Positions 1 to 13,002 of a stretch of 64,000 bases of DNA are shown here, one piece after another. The translations under genes were made by a program, and so were the position numbers. Source of the stretch: Paracentrotus lividus (taxonomy: Eukaryota; Echinodermata; Echinoidea; Camarodonta; Echinidae); assembly GCA_940671915.1 (NCBI GenBank), contig CALNVZ010003433.1:24438375-24502374 (forward strand), in the 5' to 3' direction. The notes under the pieces are model-generated. The model saw only the letters and a list, made by a program, of their open reading frames with translations. It had not been told where the DNA came from and made no database searches. Each line of letters opens with the position of its first letter. Position 1 is the first letter of the stretch.

Positions 1-1267
1 ACTTCAATCAAGAGATAACCAATAATCAATGTGCAACCAGATTTTCAATTTCATTTGTACAATTATCAAGCAAATGTTCACAAAATTAAGCATTAAACAT
101 TTTCGGTTCTCATTGATTGTTGATGATTGCTGGGATCATTTTCGTCTTCCTTGCCCCCCCCCCCCACACACACACACATACACAGACACGAGCGATTGAC
201 ACCCTCCCTCACATACAATCACAACTTCAGGCTTGTGGTATTATTCCTAAAATGAATTTTATCGTATTTGGGATTTCATCAGCTATCACCCCCCCCCCAC
301 CATGCGGAGTGCGAATATGTGGATTTTTAATCTATACTGCGATCAACGGCGCTGAGAAGCATTGGAAGCGTCTGCCCTTGTAATATTTAAGATTGAAAAC
401 AAATTTCATTAAGTTTTCAATCTTAAACAAACTATTGATCTTTGAAAACATGATTTCAACATGTTCGGGGGGGGGGTGAACAATGTTGAAAACGTGATTT
501 CAACATGTTTCACACACCCCCCCCCCTTTCAAAACGCCTTTTGACTCCTGAGATATTGCCAATCAAACAATACAGGACGAGGAACATAGGCCTAATTCCC
601 CCCCCTGAAAAATAAAAATCGATTTCCCGTTTAAATTTAGAATTATATTTTTAGATTTGTCAGGAGTTATCGATTAGCGAAAAATCTTTGTTCATAATTT
701 TCTCTCCTGTACATTATTATGATTATAAAGATGGATTTCTAAATATGCAAAGTGTTTACTGCCATTGGCGATATGAAGAGATTTATAGTCAACGGCGGAA
801 ATTTATTATTTATTTATTTATTAGTGTTTAATCCACTGAGAAGTCGCACAAGCTGAAGGAATCAGTTTACAATCATAAAAGAATTTTTAACAAATACGCA
901 AGTACAGTAATAACAAATTTCTGCTTAGAATAGATGTCCATTGTGTTCCTTACTATTCAAACTAATCACTTGATGGAATAAAGTTCCATTTTCATGCTCA
1001 TTCGCTCAGACGCTCCCTCGAATAGCGTTGAATTGAACTGACTGAATTTTATTTTCTATTAGGTCGACCACGCCATATCACATGACTATTGATTTTATTC
1101 GTCAAACACAAAACAATACACATATGGATAACAAAGGGAAATGGTCTATTAACAAGATAACCCATGAAAGCTGGAATAGCCTACTAATATACCTACCCCC
1201 TTTACCCTAATCATTTTTAAAAGTGCGACCCTACTCTCACAGTGGGACGTTATTTCCTATACCATTC
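1..1267. other. Non-coding flank, no gene seen
   Basis: AT-rich DNA with runs of C or G at about 158-170, 289-298, 469-477 and 519-528 and a short CA repeat near 166-185. A short motif containing GATTTCAACATGTT occurs twice, at about 450 and 499. The open frames here are short, run through the simple repeats and resemble no family I know. Confidence 0.6.
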
Positions 1268-1278
1268 AATTCAAGTAA

Positions 1279-1366
1279 CATTAACAAAAATGGAATTAAT
1301 GGGGATCGAACATGCAACCTCTAAATGAGAGTCTGCATAAGAACCACATACTCGACCTAAGGCTAA
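1279..1366 (-). repeat. tRNA-like SINE head in repeat copy A
   Basis: Read on the minus strand this segment has an A-box-like TAGCCTTAGTCGAG and, about 45 bases later, a good B-box core GTTCGATCCCC. This is the layout of an RNA polymerase III promoter in a tRNA-derived SINE. It recurs in copy B. No full cloverleaf can be drawn, so it is not called as a tRNA gene. Confidence 0.45.
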
Positions 1367-2810
1367 TTAAAATCCGATATATTAGTCACTTAGCTGTCAA
1401 GACAATTTTTAGCAATGAATTTGTAGAGGGGTCCGAAAAATGTCCTTTGGGAAAATTTCTCAGCTCCTCGTCCGTGAATTGGAAATTCACTGCCCTTGCC
1501 TTTGATGTAAACAAGCCAGCGGGAATACCCCAATATGCAATAAATGACGTCATGATGTAATGACGGGGAATACCGGTGTTGGGTTGCGTGCACTCACCAT
1601 CGATCTCGAAGTCAGTAATGTACGGATAGCGTTCGGATATATTTCACGCTTTCATATTTTGTTACTAATGTTCATTATCATCGGTTGACTATTTGCTATC
1701 GTAGGAGGAGAAACCATCGCAGAAACAATATTATTACAGGACGTAAGTACTTAATGTATTTCTTTATTTAGTATATAATAAAACAATTGCCTTTTAGAAA
1801 AAATACGAATCCAATCATTCATATTTTTTGACAATAATGTCCATATTGATGTCTGTTTGTGCATTTGACAAAGTGTAATGTTGTTTCAAGCAATATGCAA
1901 TATCCAATGGTTTACAATTTAGGTAATCATCTTTTCAGATGCGGAAAAAAGTATTTTAGATTCATATATAAATAAAACTTTAAATCATAATTCTCCCTCC
2001 CTCCCCCAAAACACCGCAATATTTTTTCCGCCATACTCCGCACACTATGACGTTTAAAATCTTTTATTTGGATTGTAACAGCATGATTTGTATATTTTCC
2101 CCTATCGTAGGAGCCTATTTACACTGTAAATAAACCATTGTCATGATTTGTACTTCCATTATATACACGTCAATGGCTATTACATTAACCGTGTATATAT
2201 GCCCTGGTTTCAAATACCATATAGATACAACGATACGCACAAATTGTATGGTATAGTACAGCCATATATTGCTGGGAAATAGTGGAGTACGTGGACAATG
2301 GTTATTTACTTAGAATTTAAGCCGGTTGGCATTCTTTTGAAAAGTTTGGTGAACCTGTTGGACAAAATAAAGTTTTTTGCTTTTTATTTTTAAGCTGCAT
2401 ATTCTAATAGAGCAATGTCTGAAGTTTTCATGACACCAATGTTTTTTTTTTTCATGATTTTTGCCCAATTGTTTCATGCTCATTTGCATAAATTATAAAC
2501 ATCATAAATGATATATTAGATGGGGAAAACGGTACATAAATAACATTTTTTTTTTTAAAACCCTGGCTGGAATGGATATGCTGACTTCCTTACTGGATAC
2601 TGTCATTATATTATTATTTACCTCTATTCCGTTTAATCTAACCCTCCAAAAATAATGTGTTATTTTCGTATCTAAGAATAATCAACCCTGAAAAAATAAA
2701 TTGCCCTCAAATGTCACACACGTGACCCGAAAACACAAAAAAGTTTATGCCCCACCTTAACCGTGGCTTCTGTATTATTTATTATTTTTCTCCAAAGCTC
2801 CACTGAAAAA

Positions 2811-5006
2811 ACCTAAAACGGGTAGACCGACTAGCTTTAAAGCTTATCCTAGTGATGTTACCCAGGACTGACTAGCTTTAAAGTAGTCGGTCACGACGGA
2901 CTAGTTTCCTCAAACAAACCCGGTTATTACGCACTAGCTTTAAAAACTCGTCCGTCTATCTACGGACTAGCTTGAAAGCAGTCCGTTCAAAGTTAGTCCG
3001 TCAAGACGGAACTAGTTTTAATGCTCGTCGTCACGACGACTAATTTAAAGCTCGTCCTTCGTGACCGACTAGTTTTGACGGAACTAGCCTAAAAGGCTAG
3101 GTCGTAGTTGATTGCCCAGACTGACGAGCTTTGAGCAGGACTAGCTTTACAAGCTAGTCGTCATAGGTTGTAAAAAGCTAGTTCCGTCGCGCTTATTTCT
3201 GCCGGATGTTCTTGCTGCTGCTTGACAGACTATCATGACGGACGAGGTTAATATGGCTTCACCACTTGAGTCAGAGACGTCGAATCTGAAAATATTAGAA
3301 GACATTATAAAGATACGCATTAAAAAAAACAGGCATTATTGTCACAAGAATTTGAGCAAAAAAAAATAAATAAAAATAAAAAATAAATAAACATTTTATT
3401 ATATTGATATAAATCAGAAGACAGGAATTAATACAGAGGCACAAATTAGTTAAACATTAGGAACATTAAGCAAATAATGGGGCACGCGGGCCCAGGGAGT
3501 TCGCCGCATGCTGCATCATCATGACTTTTTGTTGTAGGCTACCGCTTTTGGCATTTTCGGCGTATACACTTGTCCTGAGAGCCACTTCAGCAATCCCAAA
3601 GGTCGCGCCTCTAGTTCCAATATTCTTTTCTTCAGATAAAAAGAAAAGTGGCTCCTATATTTATTATTAGAATTAAATTTCAATTTCATAATTTAATGTG
3701 ATTGTTACTATCGTTGTAAATACCACACAATTTATAAATTGATTTGCAAGACGATAATTTTTCGCGTTGGTGATTATAGCATTAATCTATATCTGCTGAA
3801 CTGAAACATAAGGAATTAAAAAAAGAGTACTCACACATTCATGTTCACAGGAAGGAGATCGCCATTATAATCAAAATCTTAAGCTTTACGGGGTATATCA
3901 GCTGTGCGTCTGTACAGTTTGCTCATTAAATGAATTCACATAAAAAGATAATTGCAACTAATACATTGTAATAGTTTGATGTCCTTTTCGCAATGCGCAT
4001 GTTATCTCAATCAATGTTACCATCTTTCTATTCTCTGCTGTTGCTAAGCCAGGCATTCACCAGCAAATCTATAAAGAATAGACGGTTCATGGGTTCTGTA
4101 GGTAACGAAGTATTCCAATTAGCCTGTTAATTAAAGGGCGCCTGTCCCACTTGGCTCTTTAGGATGATTTGCGTATGAATTGCGGATTGTTGTTTTGTTT
4201 TTTGTTTTTTTGTTGCGGATGAAACGAAATTTGTATACGCAACTTCATGCCGCAATTAATCCTCCCGTCAGTGGGACCGGCTCCTTAAAGAATGGAACAA
4301 TATTTCTAACCTTCGCTCGTGAATGGCATATTGTCACGATTAGTTATTTCGGCTATCGTAATCTCTCAGATTGTCAAGCAAAAAACACTTTGTTTGAGAA
4401 TTGTTGATTGTATCCAACTTCTTTTCACTGTTTGTTGCTAAGCCGGGAATTTCACTAGCAATCTGTAAGAAATTACCGGGTTCTTGAGTTCTATAGTAAC
4501 AAGGTTATTCAATTTAGCCTGTAACTGAAGAATTGGAGAACAAATTTTGGAATCTACCGGTACTCGTTTGAATTGCATTACTTGTCATGATAGAATGTTA
4601 TTGTCTCGTAAGCTTTCAATTGTCAAGGCGAAAACAACATTTGTTTCAGGAAATGTATCAACTTGATTATGCTCGGAAACAGAATAAATATTTTTTGAGA
4701 AGGTACATTGAAACGACGTTTTGCAACTATTTTGTATCAAAGCTGTCAGTTCATTCTAATGTGAACTGTCCTACCCCCCTTAAACCTTTTTTTTGAACCT
4801 AGTCGGTCACATCGATGGAACTAGCATCAATCTTGACGACGAGGCTTTATAGCTATCCGTCAAGTTGAGAGATGTAGATTCAGTTGTATGCTAGTCCGTC
4901 TTGACGGACTAACATGGCCAGACTAGCTTTAAAACTAGCTCCGTTTGACTTACTAGCTTTAAAGCATAGTCGGTCCATTGCCACGACGAGCGTTAGGTTT
5001 TCAGTG
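2811..5006. mobile_element. CACTA-like non-autonomous DNA transposon
   Basis: The element begins CACTGAAAA and ends TTTTCAGTG, so the tips are inverted repeats, extended by ACCTAA-type sequence. Both ends (about 2820-3190 and 4797-4990) are packed with short sub-terminal repeats built on GCTAGTCCGTCAAGACGG and ACTAGCTTTAAAGCTAGT in both orientations. CACTA tips plus dense sub-terminal repeats are features of the CACTA/EnSpm group. Copy B of the host repeat (near 10996) is the empty site: CAAAG joins CTAGA directly there. The flanking duplication is short, CTC against CTA. No transposase frame is visible, so the element is probably mobilised by a relative. Confidence 0.7.
3195..4796. other. 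Interior of the CACTA-like element
   Basis: This is AT-rich DNA without a recognisable transposase. The segment near 4020-4100 (a motif with CTGTTGCTAAGCC) is repeated in altered form near 4420-4500, so the interior contains an old internal duplication of about 400 bases. The open frames at about 4180-4407 and 4587-4796 have no family resemblance. Confidence 0.5.
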
Positions 5007-7068
5007 CTAGATTTATGCTGTACCTTGCAATCTCACCAAATAATGGAATCCCATGACAAGTCTTTAATTGGATATATTAATTAGCAAAACAAATTGGTCA
5101 CACACTTGACCCGCTGCGGAGGGGGCTAGGTCTATAAAGGTCTGATATTTTCACTTTCATTGGCTGAAATTAATTTAATTAGCGATTATTCAATAGCTCC
5201 AAAATGGAGTTCTCCAATAATTTTTTGCGGAAAAAAAAACAAAGAAAACAAAGTCGAAAACAACAGAATACATAAAGAAAATCATAAAACAATTGAAATA
5301 CATAAGAAATTATATTTCGGATACCAAATTTTTCCAAATGCAATTATTTAGGAATCTATAAGGATTAGCAAATAAAAAAAAATAGTCATTCCAGAGCTTT
5401 AGTTGTCATCAATTAGAACAAAAATTATGACTTCATGTCGCAGTGCATTAAATTAGCATTTAATTAATTCATATAAAATAAATAAATATTATTCCGGGGA
5501 AAATTAACACAATCTTTCATTGTAGTTGACATGGCACTGCTATCCATCGCTGCAATATTTTCAGGGCGCGTATTGGTCGCGCGAATACAATCAGCCTGAG
5601 ATCATTATAGGCATATGGCCCCCATCTTCCTCCCCATCCCCACCCCTAGTTCTTGACAGGTACCAAAACACCCCAGTGGACTGTGATTAGGTTGATTCAT
5701 AAAATTTTTTCCACAGCGGCAATATAGTAATTGCTCAAAATGACATTTATTGTTTAATACATAATATATTCATTTTATTGTACAATTTGCCATAGGTCAC
5801 ACATCGTGACCCTACTAAGATGAAACACTACGTGACCCGACATCACGATATATAATAATATGATTAAAAAAAGAAGTTTCAAGAGATGCGTTCCTATCCA
5901 GTGGTTATTTTATGTTAGCAGGTCCATAATGTAATATCTCACTAAGCAATTAAGAACATTTCATCCATTTAAAACTCACAGGATATTAAAAAATGAAATT
6001 GAACTTCAAAAAATTCATGCCGAATTCTGTGCGATTCACACACGTGACCACTTCTTTTGACCCCTCTGACTCTTGAACATGCATATGTAATATTAAAAAT
6101 ATTCCAAATGATTAGCACAATTCAAATTCAAATAGTGTTAGCATAATATAAGCATTAAATCAGTATATCTTTAACATTGCTTAGAAGTTATAGCAATTAA
6201 GTCAAACGATTTTGCATAATTTCTGTCACACACTGTGACCAAGACATGGGTCCTGTGATGAATTCAAGTTAGGCCATTCATACTTTGTTTAGGAACCAGT
6301 AAGGTTACACAGGCCTAATACTTCGAAGACACCCAAAAATGTGAGTGCGATTGGCCACAAAGACAAAAATAACTAATTTCAAAGCCAGCATGACGGAAAT
6401 ATGCACTTTTGTATTAATTTGTATGGTTTTTTGAACCATCGATTCCCAGGTGAAAAGCAAAGACGTTGGACACTCTTTTGCACAAATGCGAGAAAAGATC
6501 CTACATGTTGTTTTTGGAACTATATGACGCAGGGTTAAATGTATAGAAGCCATTTACTGCTCCAATCTTCGCTATCCAACAGTGTCCGCGAGAGGGCGCT
6601 ATATTTTCTTTGTCAATAATGAAAAATCTGACTGGCATATACCTATATGGTTTTTGAGGGACTAACAGTGAGAAGATGAAGTTAAATTTGCTCTTCAAAT
6701 TACTACTACACTAATTAGTTAGCCCCATTTTCACCTTTACTCTTTTACTTAACTTTCGAAATCTTAAAATTAACACAACTGGAGTCAATGTGGGAAATAT
6801 TTACCGCACTGTTGACACCTAGTAATCGTAGAGAACGATTATGGACGTCAGGGTATTTCCCAATATTCCAGCGTACGCGTAGGCTTGAAACACCAACCTC
6901 TTATCCGGCTCGAAATATAAAAAATAAACGTAATCAAAAGAACCATTTCAATCCCCCTTTTCTTAGTTATATTGAATTCATTAGTATGATTTAAATTTAC
7001 GCTTTGATCAAAATGAAAATTAGACAGGATAGCAAAAAGCTTTAAATCTGAAATTGAAATAGATATGC

Positions 7069-7745
7069 CACTAAACCTAACCTCGTCCGTCCAATGGACG
7101 ACTAGCTTTAAAGCTAGTCGGTCAAGACGGACTAGTTTTAAAGCTAGTCTGCGCATGTTAGTCCGTCAAGACGGAACTAGCATACAACTGAATCTATATC
7201 TCTCAACTTGACGGACGAGCTTTAAAGCTCGTCCGTCAAAGCTTGAATGCTAGTCCATCGACTGACCGACTAGGTCAGAGAAAAAGAAAAAAGTAGGGGG
7301 TAGGGACAGTTCACCATTAGAATGACGACTATAGCTTTTGAAACAAATAGTTGCAATGTCGTTTCATGTAACCTTCTCTAATTTATTCTGTTTCGAGCAT
7401 AATCAAGTTGTTACATTTTTGAAACAAAGGTTGTTTCGCTTGACAATCTGAAAGGCTTACGAGACATAACATCTATCATGACCAAGTATGCAATTCACGA
7501 GTACCGGTAGATTCCAAAATTTGTTCTCCATTCTTCAAAACAGGCTAATTGAATACCTTTGTTACTATAGAACTCCAAGAACCCGGCTATTTCCTTACAA
7601 GATTGCTGGTGAATTCCCGGCTAGCAACACAGTGAATAGAAGTTGGATACATTCAACATTCTCAACAAAGGTTGTTTTGCTTGACAATCTGAAAGCATTA
7701 CGATAGCCGAAATAACATTAAACTCGTGACAAAGACTGACAAAGT
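7069..7745. mobile_element. Second CACTA-like element, truncated and inverted
   Basis: It starts CACTAAACCTAAC at the point where repeat copy A stops matching copy B, followed by the same sub-terminal units (7085-7275). From about 7300 to 7740 it is the reverse complement of about 4800-4330 of the first element. Similarity stops near 7745 and no matching second tip was found, so it looks truncated or rearranged. Confidence 0.65.
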
Positions 7746-8462
7746 AATGGGAAATCCATGCATGGTAATCTAGCTGTTAGTGTTATCAGACGATGTATAT
7801 CATTGGAACATTCCAAATATCATTATAAAAACAAACAAACAAAAAGGAATAGGACTCACCCAAAGACAATAAGAGCATGCAGGCTCTCCGCTCTCGATCT
7901 CCGTTCCGCTACGCATTACGTACGTACGCGTAGAACATACCTCGTGTGCGGTCTCGATGTCCGTACTCATGATCCGAGTAGGCGTACCGGGCGCAACATG
8001 TAAAAGTACCGCATAGCCAGTAAAATTACTCTCAAAGACTTTCACGAGACTTGAGACGTATACGAAGACGTGTCGTAGTTTACTCATCTAGTGAATTACA
8101 GGCTATATAGAATTTCTCAGCAATTCTCACTTTACTCGATTGTTAGTTTTTTCACCCGATCATCCACCAAGCCGTACCAAGTTGAAGAGAAACTCGCTTG
8201 CACAATTGTTTTACGCAATTGAACATGTAAAGTTACTAAGGGATACTCAAGAAAAAAAATTATTGAGTATATATATACACTAAATAATTTTTTTTCTTGA
8301 GTATCCCTTATTAACTTTACATATTCTGGAAGAGCGGGTGTGATCTTTTAACAGAAACACAGATTCTGAAGTAAAAATACGTGATATACGAATAAAAGCA
8401 CTCGCCTCAAAGAGTAGCAAACGGGTTTTACTCATGGAAACTAGTTCTTGTTTTTTGTGTGT
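7746..8462. other. Unassigned spacer between repeat copies
   Basis: No gene is recognised. The segment 7860-8070 is more GC-rich than its surroundings and contains the palindromic ACGTACGTACGCG. Frames on both strands cross it, but none resembles a known family. Confidence 0.4.
8225..8321. repeat. Near-perfect hairpin, about 40-bp arms
   Basis: The left arm contains AAGGGATACTCAAGAAAAAA and the right arm carries its reverse complement, separated by a short AT-rich loop (TGAGTATATATATACACTA). The pairing runs from about 8225 to 8321 with only one or two mismatches. It may be a tiny foldback MITE. Confidence 0.75.
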
Positions 8463-8471
8463 AGTAACATA

Positions 8472-8560
8472 ACAAAAATGGAATTAATGGGGATCGAACA
8501 TGCAACCTTCTAAATGAGAGTCTGCATAAGAACACATTACTCGACTAAGGCTATATTAAA
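8472..8560 (-). repeat. tRNA-like SINE head in repeat copy B
   Basis: Counterpart of the tRNA-like segment in copy A. The B-box core GTTCGATCCCC is intact on the minus strand and the A-box-like sequence lies upstream of it. It is part of the larger duplicated unit. Confidence 0.45.
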
Positions 8561-9364
8561 ATCCGATATATTAGTCTACTTAGCTGTCAAGACCAATTTT
8601 TAGCAATGAATTTGTAGAGGGTCCGAAACGCCCGTGGGAAAATTTCATCACCTCCTCGGTCGTGAATGGAAATCACTGCCCTTGCCTTTGATGTAACAAG
8701 CCAGCGGGGAATACCCAATATGCAATAAATGACGTATGATGTAATGACCGGGGAATACCGGTGTTGGGTGGTTGCAATACCATCGATCTCGAAGTCAGTA
8801 ATGTACGGATAGCGTTCGGATATATCACGCTTTCATATTTTGTACTAATGTTCATTATCATCGGTTGACTATTTGCTATCGTAGGAGAGAACCATCGCAG
8901 AAACAAATATTATTACAGACGTAAGTACTTAATGTATCTTTATTTTAGTATATTAAAAACAATTGCCTTTTAGAAAAAATACGAATACCAATCATTCATA
9001 ATTTTGAATAATGTCCATGTCTATGATGTCTGTTTTGCACATTTGACAAAGTGTAATGTTTGTTTCAGCAATATGCAATATCCAATGTACATTTTTAGGT
9101 AATCATCTTTTCAGATAGGGAAAAATTATTTTAGATTTATATATAAATAAACTTTAAATCATAATCATCCCTCCCTCCCCCAAACACCTGCAATATTTTT
9201 TCCGCCATACTCCGCACACTATTGACGTTAAAATCTTATTTGGATTGTAACAGCATGATTGTATATTTCCCCTATCGTAGGAGCCTATTTACACTGTAAT
9301 TAAACCATTGTCATGATTGTACTTCCATTATATACACGTCAATGGTATTACCATTAACGTGTAT

Positions 9365-10407
9365 GGCCACATGTCATGAGTTGGGTGGAAAATGCGTTAC
9401 ATGTCCAAAAAATTGTAGAAATGTACAGTGTCAAAATCAAACATCTCTAGCTTCTTAGTAGTAAGTCATACATGTATAAAAGTATATATATATTGAAAGC
9501 AGAGATTGAAAGGAAGATGATTAACATATTTCTGTGCCTGTATAAGGTGTGTCATAAAAGCTATACAGAGTGTTACAGGAAAAATGGTTTGAAAATCTTC
9601 ACAATTTTTCTGGCGAATAATTTCTTAATCTTTTCACCAAATGAAATGAATCATCTTGGATTGTGTTAATAAGACGCTATGCTTCTAAAAAATATAAACT
9701 TATAATACAAAATTATTTTTTCTAACCGCGCTACAGGGTGTCAAAAAAGAAAAAAAAAATATTGCAAAAAGGGCAGAAATCCTGTCTTTTACACTTGGAT
9801 TACTACTCAAACAAAGTTTATTGCAAGTAATATGTTTCCACTTAATTGTGTATTTACATGCATGCAAAGAAAATGACGAAAAAATAACAATGATTGTTAT
9901 AAAATTGCATGTGACAATTTTTGATGCCTGCAATGCATTGTCTATGGGGATATGTGCATCAAGTATGTTGTAATTGATTAAATGACTTTTGAAAAAGCTT
10001 CTTCACATTTATCTAGAACCACATAAATTCCCAAGAGAATGATATATCACTCAACCCATAAGACCAATTGGCTGCAAAGATATAACGCAGCAAACAATAG
10101 GAAAGCAACAAAGATAGGAATTCCCATTTCCCTATGCTTTAACACGTGCCTCCACCGTAGGATCCTCCACCGTAGGATCCTCCACCCCTTACCCTACTCC
10201 ACTCAAATTATATTTGTATTAAAACCATGAGCATAACAAAGCTGAAACTTCACAGACATATAGCCTGATAAATTATCTACAATATGAATGATTGCACAGC
10301 TTACGACTGTACATCATTTTCATGCTATGTGAAAAAATGTGATAATTTTCCCTCCAAAATGTAACGCCTCCACCCTTTTACTATACCCCAACTTGTGACA
10401 CATGACC
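9365..10407. mobile_element. 1.04 kb DNA transposon, GTAT target duplication
   Basis: The ends are imperfect inverted repeats: GGCCACATGTCATGAGTTGG on the left, and a right end that reads GGTCATGTGTCACAAGTTGG on the other strand. GTAT flanks both sides (9361-9364 and 10408-10411). The equivalent place in copy A (about 2193) has one GTAT and no insertion, so this is a clean filled/empty pair. A second, inverted copy lies at 18497-19571. There is no transposase frame, and the superfamily is not clear from a 4-bp duplication alone. Confidence 0.85.
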
Positions 10408-12890
10408 GTATATAATGCCCCGGTTCAAATACCATATATGATACAACGATACGACAAAATTGTATGGTATAGTACAGCCATATATTGCTGGGAAATAGTG
10501 GAGTACGTGGACAATGTTATTCACTTAGAATTTAAGCCGTGTTGGGCCATTCTTTGAAAAGTGAACCTGTTTGGGAAAAAATAAAGTTTTTGCTTTTTTA
10601 TTTTAAGCTGCATATTCTAATAGAGCAATGTCTGAAGTTTCATGAACCAATGTTTTTTTTCATGATTTTTGCAATTGTTCATGCTCATTTGCATATATTA
10701 TAAACATAAATGATAATTAGATGGAAAAACGGTACATAAAATAACATTTTTTTTTTAAACCCTGGCTGGAATGGATATGCTGACTTCCTTACTTGGATTA
10801 CTGTCATTTTATTATTATTTACCTCTATTCCTTTTAATCTAACCCCCCAAAATAATGTTGTTATTTTCGTATTAAGATAATCAACCCTGAAAAAATTAAT
10901 TGACCTCAAATGTCACACACGTGACCCGAAAACACAAAAAGTTTATGCCCCACCTTAACCGTGGCTCTGGTATTATTATTATTTTTTCTCCAAAGCTAGA
11001 TTTAGTGTACCTTGCATCTCACCAAATATGAATCCATGACAAGTTTTAATTGATTATTAATTAGCAAACAAATTGGTCACACACGTGACCCGCTGGGAGG
11101 GGGCAGTCATAAAGGTCTGATTATTTTCACTTTCATTGGCTGAAATTAATTTATATTAGCATTATTATGCTCCAAAATGGTTCTCCAATAATTTTTGCGA
11201 AAAAAACAAAGAAAAACAAAGAAATACATAAGAAATTCATAAAACAATGAAATACATAAGAAATATATTTCGATACCAAATTTTTTCCAAATGCAATTAT
11301 TAGGAATCCTATAAGGATTATGCAAACAAAAAAAATTAGCATTCCAGAAGCTTTAGTTTGTCAATTAGAACAAAAATTATGACTTCATGCAGTGCATAAA
11401 TTAGCATAATTAATTCATATAAAATAAATAAATATTATTTCGGGAAAATTAACACTGCTTTCACGTAGTTTACATCGCACGCTACCATCGTGCAAATTTT
11501 CGGCGCGGTCGCGCGATCAACAGCCGAGATCTTATAGGGGGCATCATGGCCCCCATCCCTCCCCGCCCCACCCCTAGTCTTGACAGGTACCAAAACACCC
11601 CAGTGACTGATTAGGGTTGAGTTCATAAAATTTTTACCACAGCGGATATAGTAATTGCTCAAAATGTACATTTATTGTATAATACATAATATATTCATTT
11701 TTCTGTACAATTTGCCATAGGTCACACACGTGACCCACTAAGATGCCACACACGTGACCCGACATCACGATATAAAATAATAGATTAAAAAAGAAGTTTC
11801 AGAGATGGTTCCTATCCAGTGGTATTTTATGGTTAGCAGGTCCATAATGTATATCTCACAGCAATAAGAACATTTCATCATTTTAAAACTCACAGGAATT
11901 TCAAAATGAAATTGAACTTTCAAAATCATGCCGTTCTGTGCAGTCACACACGTGACCCACTTCTTTTGACCTCTGACCTTGAACATGCATATTGTAAATA
12001 TTAAAAAATATTTCCAAATGATAGCCAACAAAATGTGTTAGCATAATATAAGCATTAAATCAGTATATCTTTAACATTGTTAGAGTTATAGCCAATTAAA
12101 GTCAAGATTTTGCATAATTTCGGTCACACACGTGACAAGAATGGTCCTGTGATGAATTCAGTTTAGGCCATTCAGACTTTGTTTAGAACCAGTAGGTTAC
12201 ACAGGCCTAATACTTCGAAGACACCAAAAATGTGAGTGCGAGCCAACCCAAAGACAAATAACTAATTTCAAACGCCAGATGACGAAAATGACTTTTGTAT
12301 TAATTTGTTTGGTTTTGACACCGATTCCCAGGAAAGCAAACTTGGACACTCCTTTGCACAAATGGGAAAGATTCTAGGCAGTTGTTTTGGAACTATATGA
12401 CGAGGGTGAATGTAGAAGCCAATTTACTCCTCCAACTTCCTATCCAACAGTGTCCGCGAGAGGGCGCTATATTTTTCCTGATAATGAAAATCGAGCTGGC
12501 TTATACCTATGTTTTGAGACTAACAGTATGAGAAGATGAGTTAATTGTCTTTAAATTACTACTACACATTAGTTAGCCCCATTTTCACCTTTTCTCTACT
12601 AACGTTTCGAAATCTAAAATTAACACACGAGTCAATGGGGAAATATTTACCGCTGTGACACCAGTAATCGAGAGAACGATTATGACGTCAGGGTATTCCC
12701 AATATCCAGCGTACGCGTAGGCTTGAAACACAAACCCTATCCAGGGCGTAAAACAAAGAACATTTCAATCCCCGTTTTCGTTATATTGGAATGAGTTATG
12801 ATTTAAAAATTACGCTTTGACAAATGAAAATATAGACAGGATAGCAAAAAGCTTTAAATCTGAAATTGAAATAGATATGTCATTGATACA

Positions 12891-13002
12891 GGCCCTAACT
12901 ATTCATAGCACGAATATTGAATTTATGAAGTGTGTATAGATTTTGTCTTCCAGATCACGGAACACACTACAAACATAGGCTACTATATGAATAGTTAGGG
13001 CC
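12891..13002. mobile_element. 112-bp MITE
   Basis: Perfect 17-base inverted ends: GGCCCTAACTATTCATA at the left and its reverse complement at the right, enclosing about 78 bases. There is no coding capacity. Confidence 0.7.

Larger units (their letters stand above)
1268..7066. repeat. 3.5 kb direct repeat, copy A (interrupted)
   Basis: This stretch matches 8463-12879 in the same orientation from the shared AGTAACAT start to the shared AAATAGATATG end. Copy A holds a 2.2 kb insertion at 2811-5006 that copy B lacks, and it lacks the 1.04 kb insertion that copy B carries. The copies differ mainly by one-base insertions and deletions, often in homopolymers, with few substitutions. No coding region of recognisable family was found. 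It could be an unclassified transposon, a segmental duplication or an unresolved haplotype pair. Confidence 0.85.
8463..12879. repeat. 3.5 kb direct repeat, copy B (interrupted)
   Basis: Second copy of the unit at 1268-7066. It carries the element at 9365-10407 and lacks the CACTA-like insertion. The sequence GTCACACACGTGACC or a one-base variant occurs about six times (near 10912, 11077, 11731, 11746, 11943 and 12123). The same places in copy A carry mostly indel-altered versions. Confidence 0.85.

Noticed and set aside
7758..8087. Overlapping frames on both strands in the spacer between repeat copies
   Set aside because: No recognisable family, next to an apparently error-rich repeat, and neither frame has splice or codon support.
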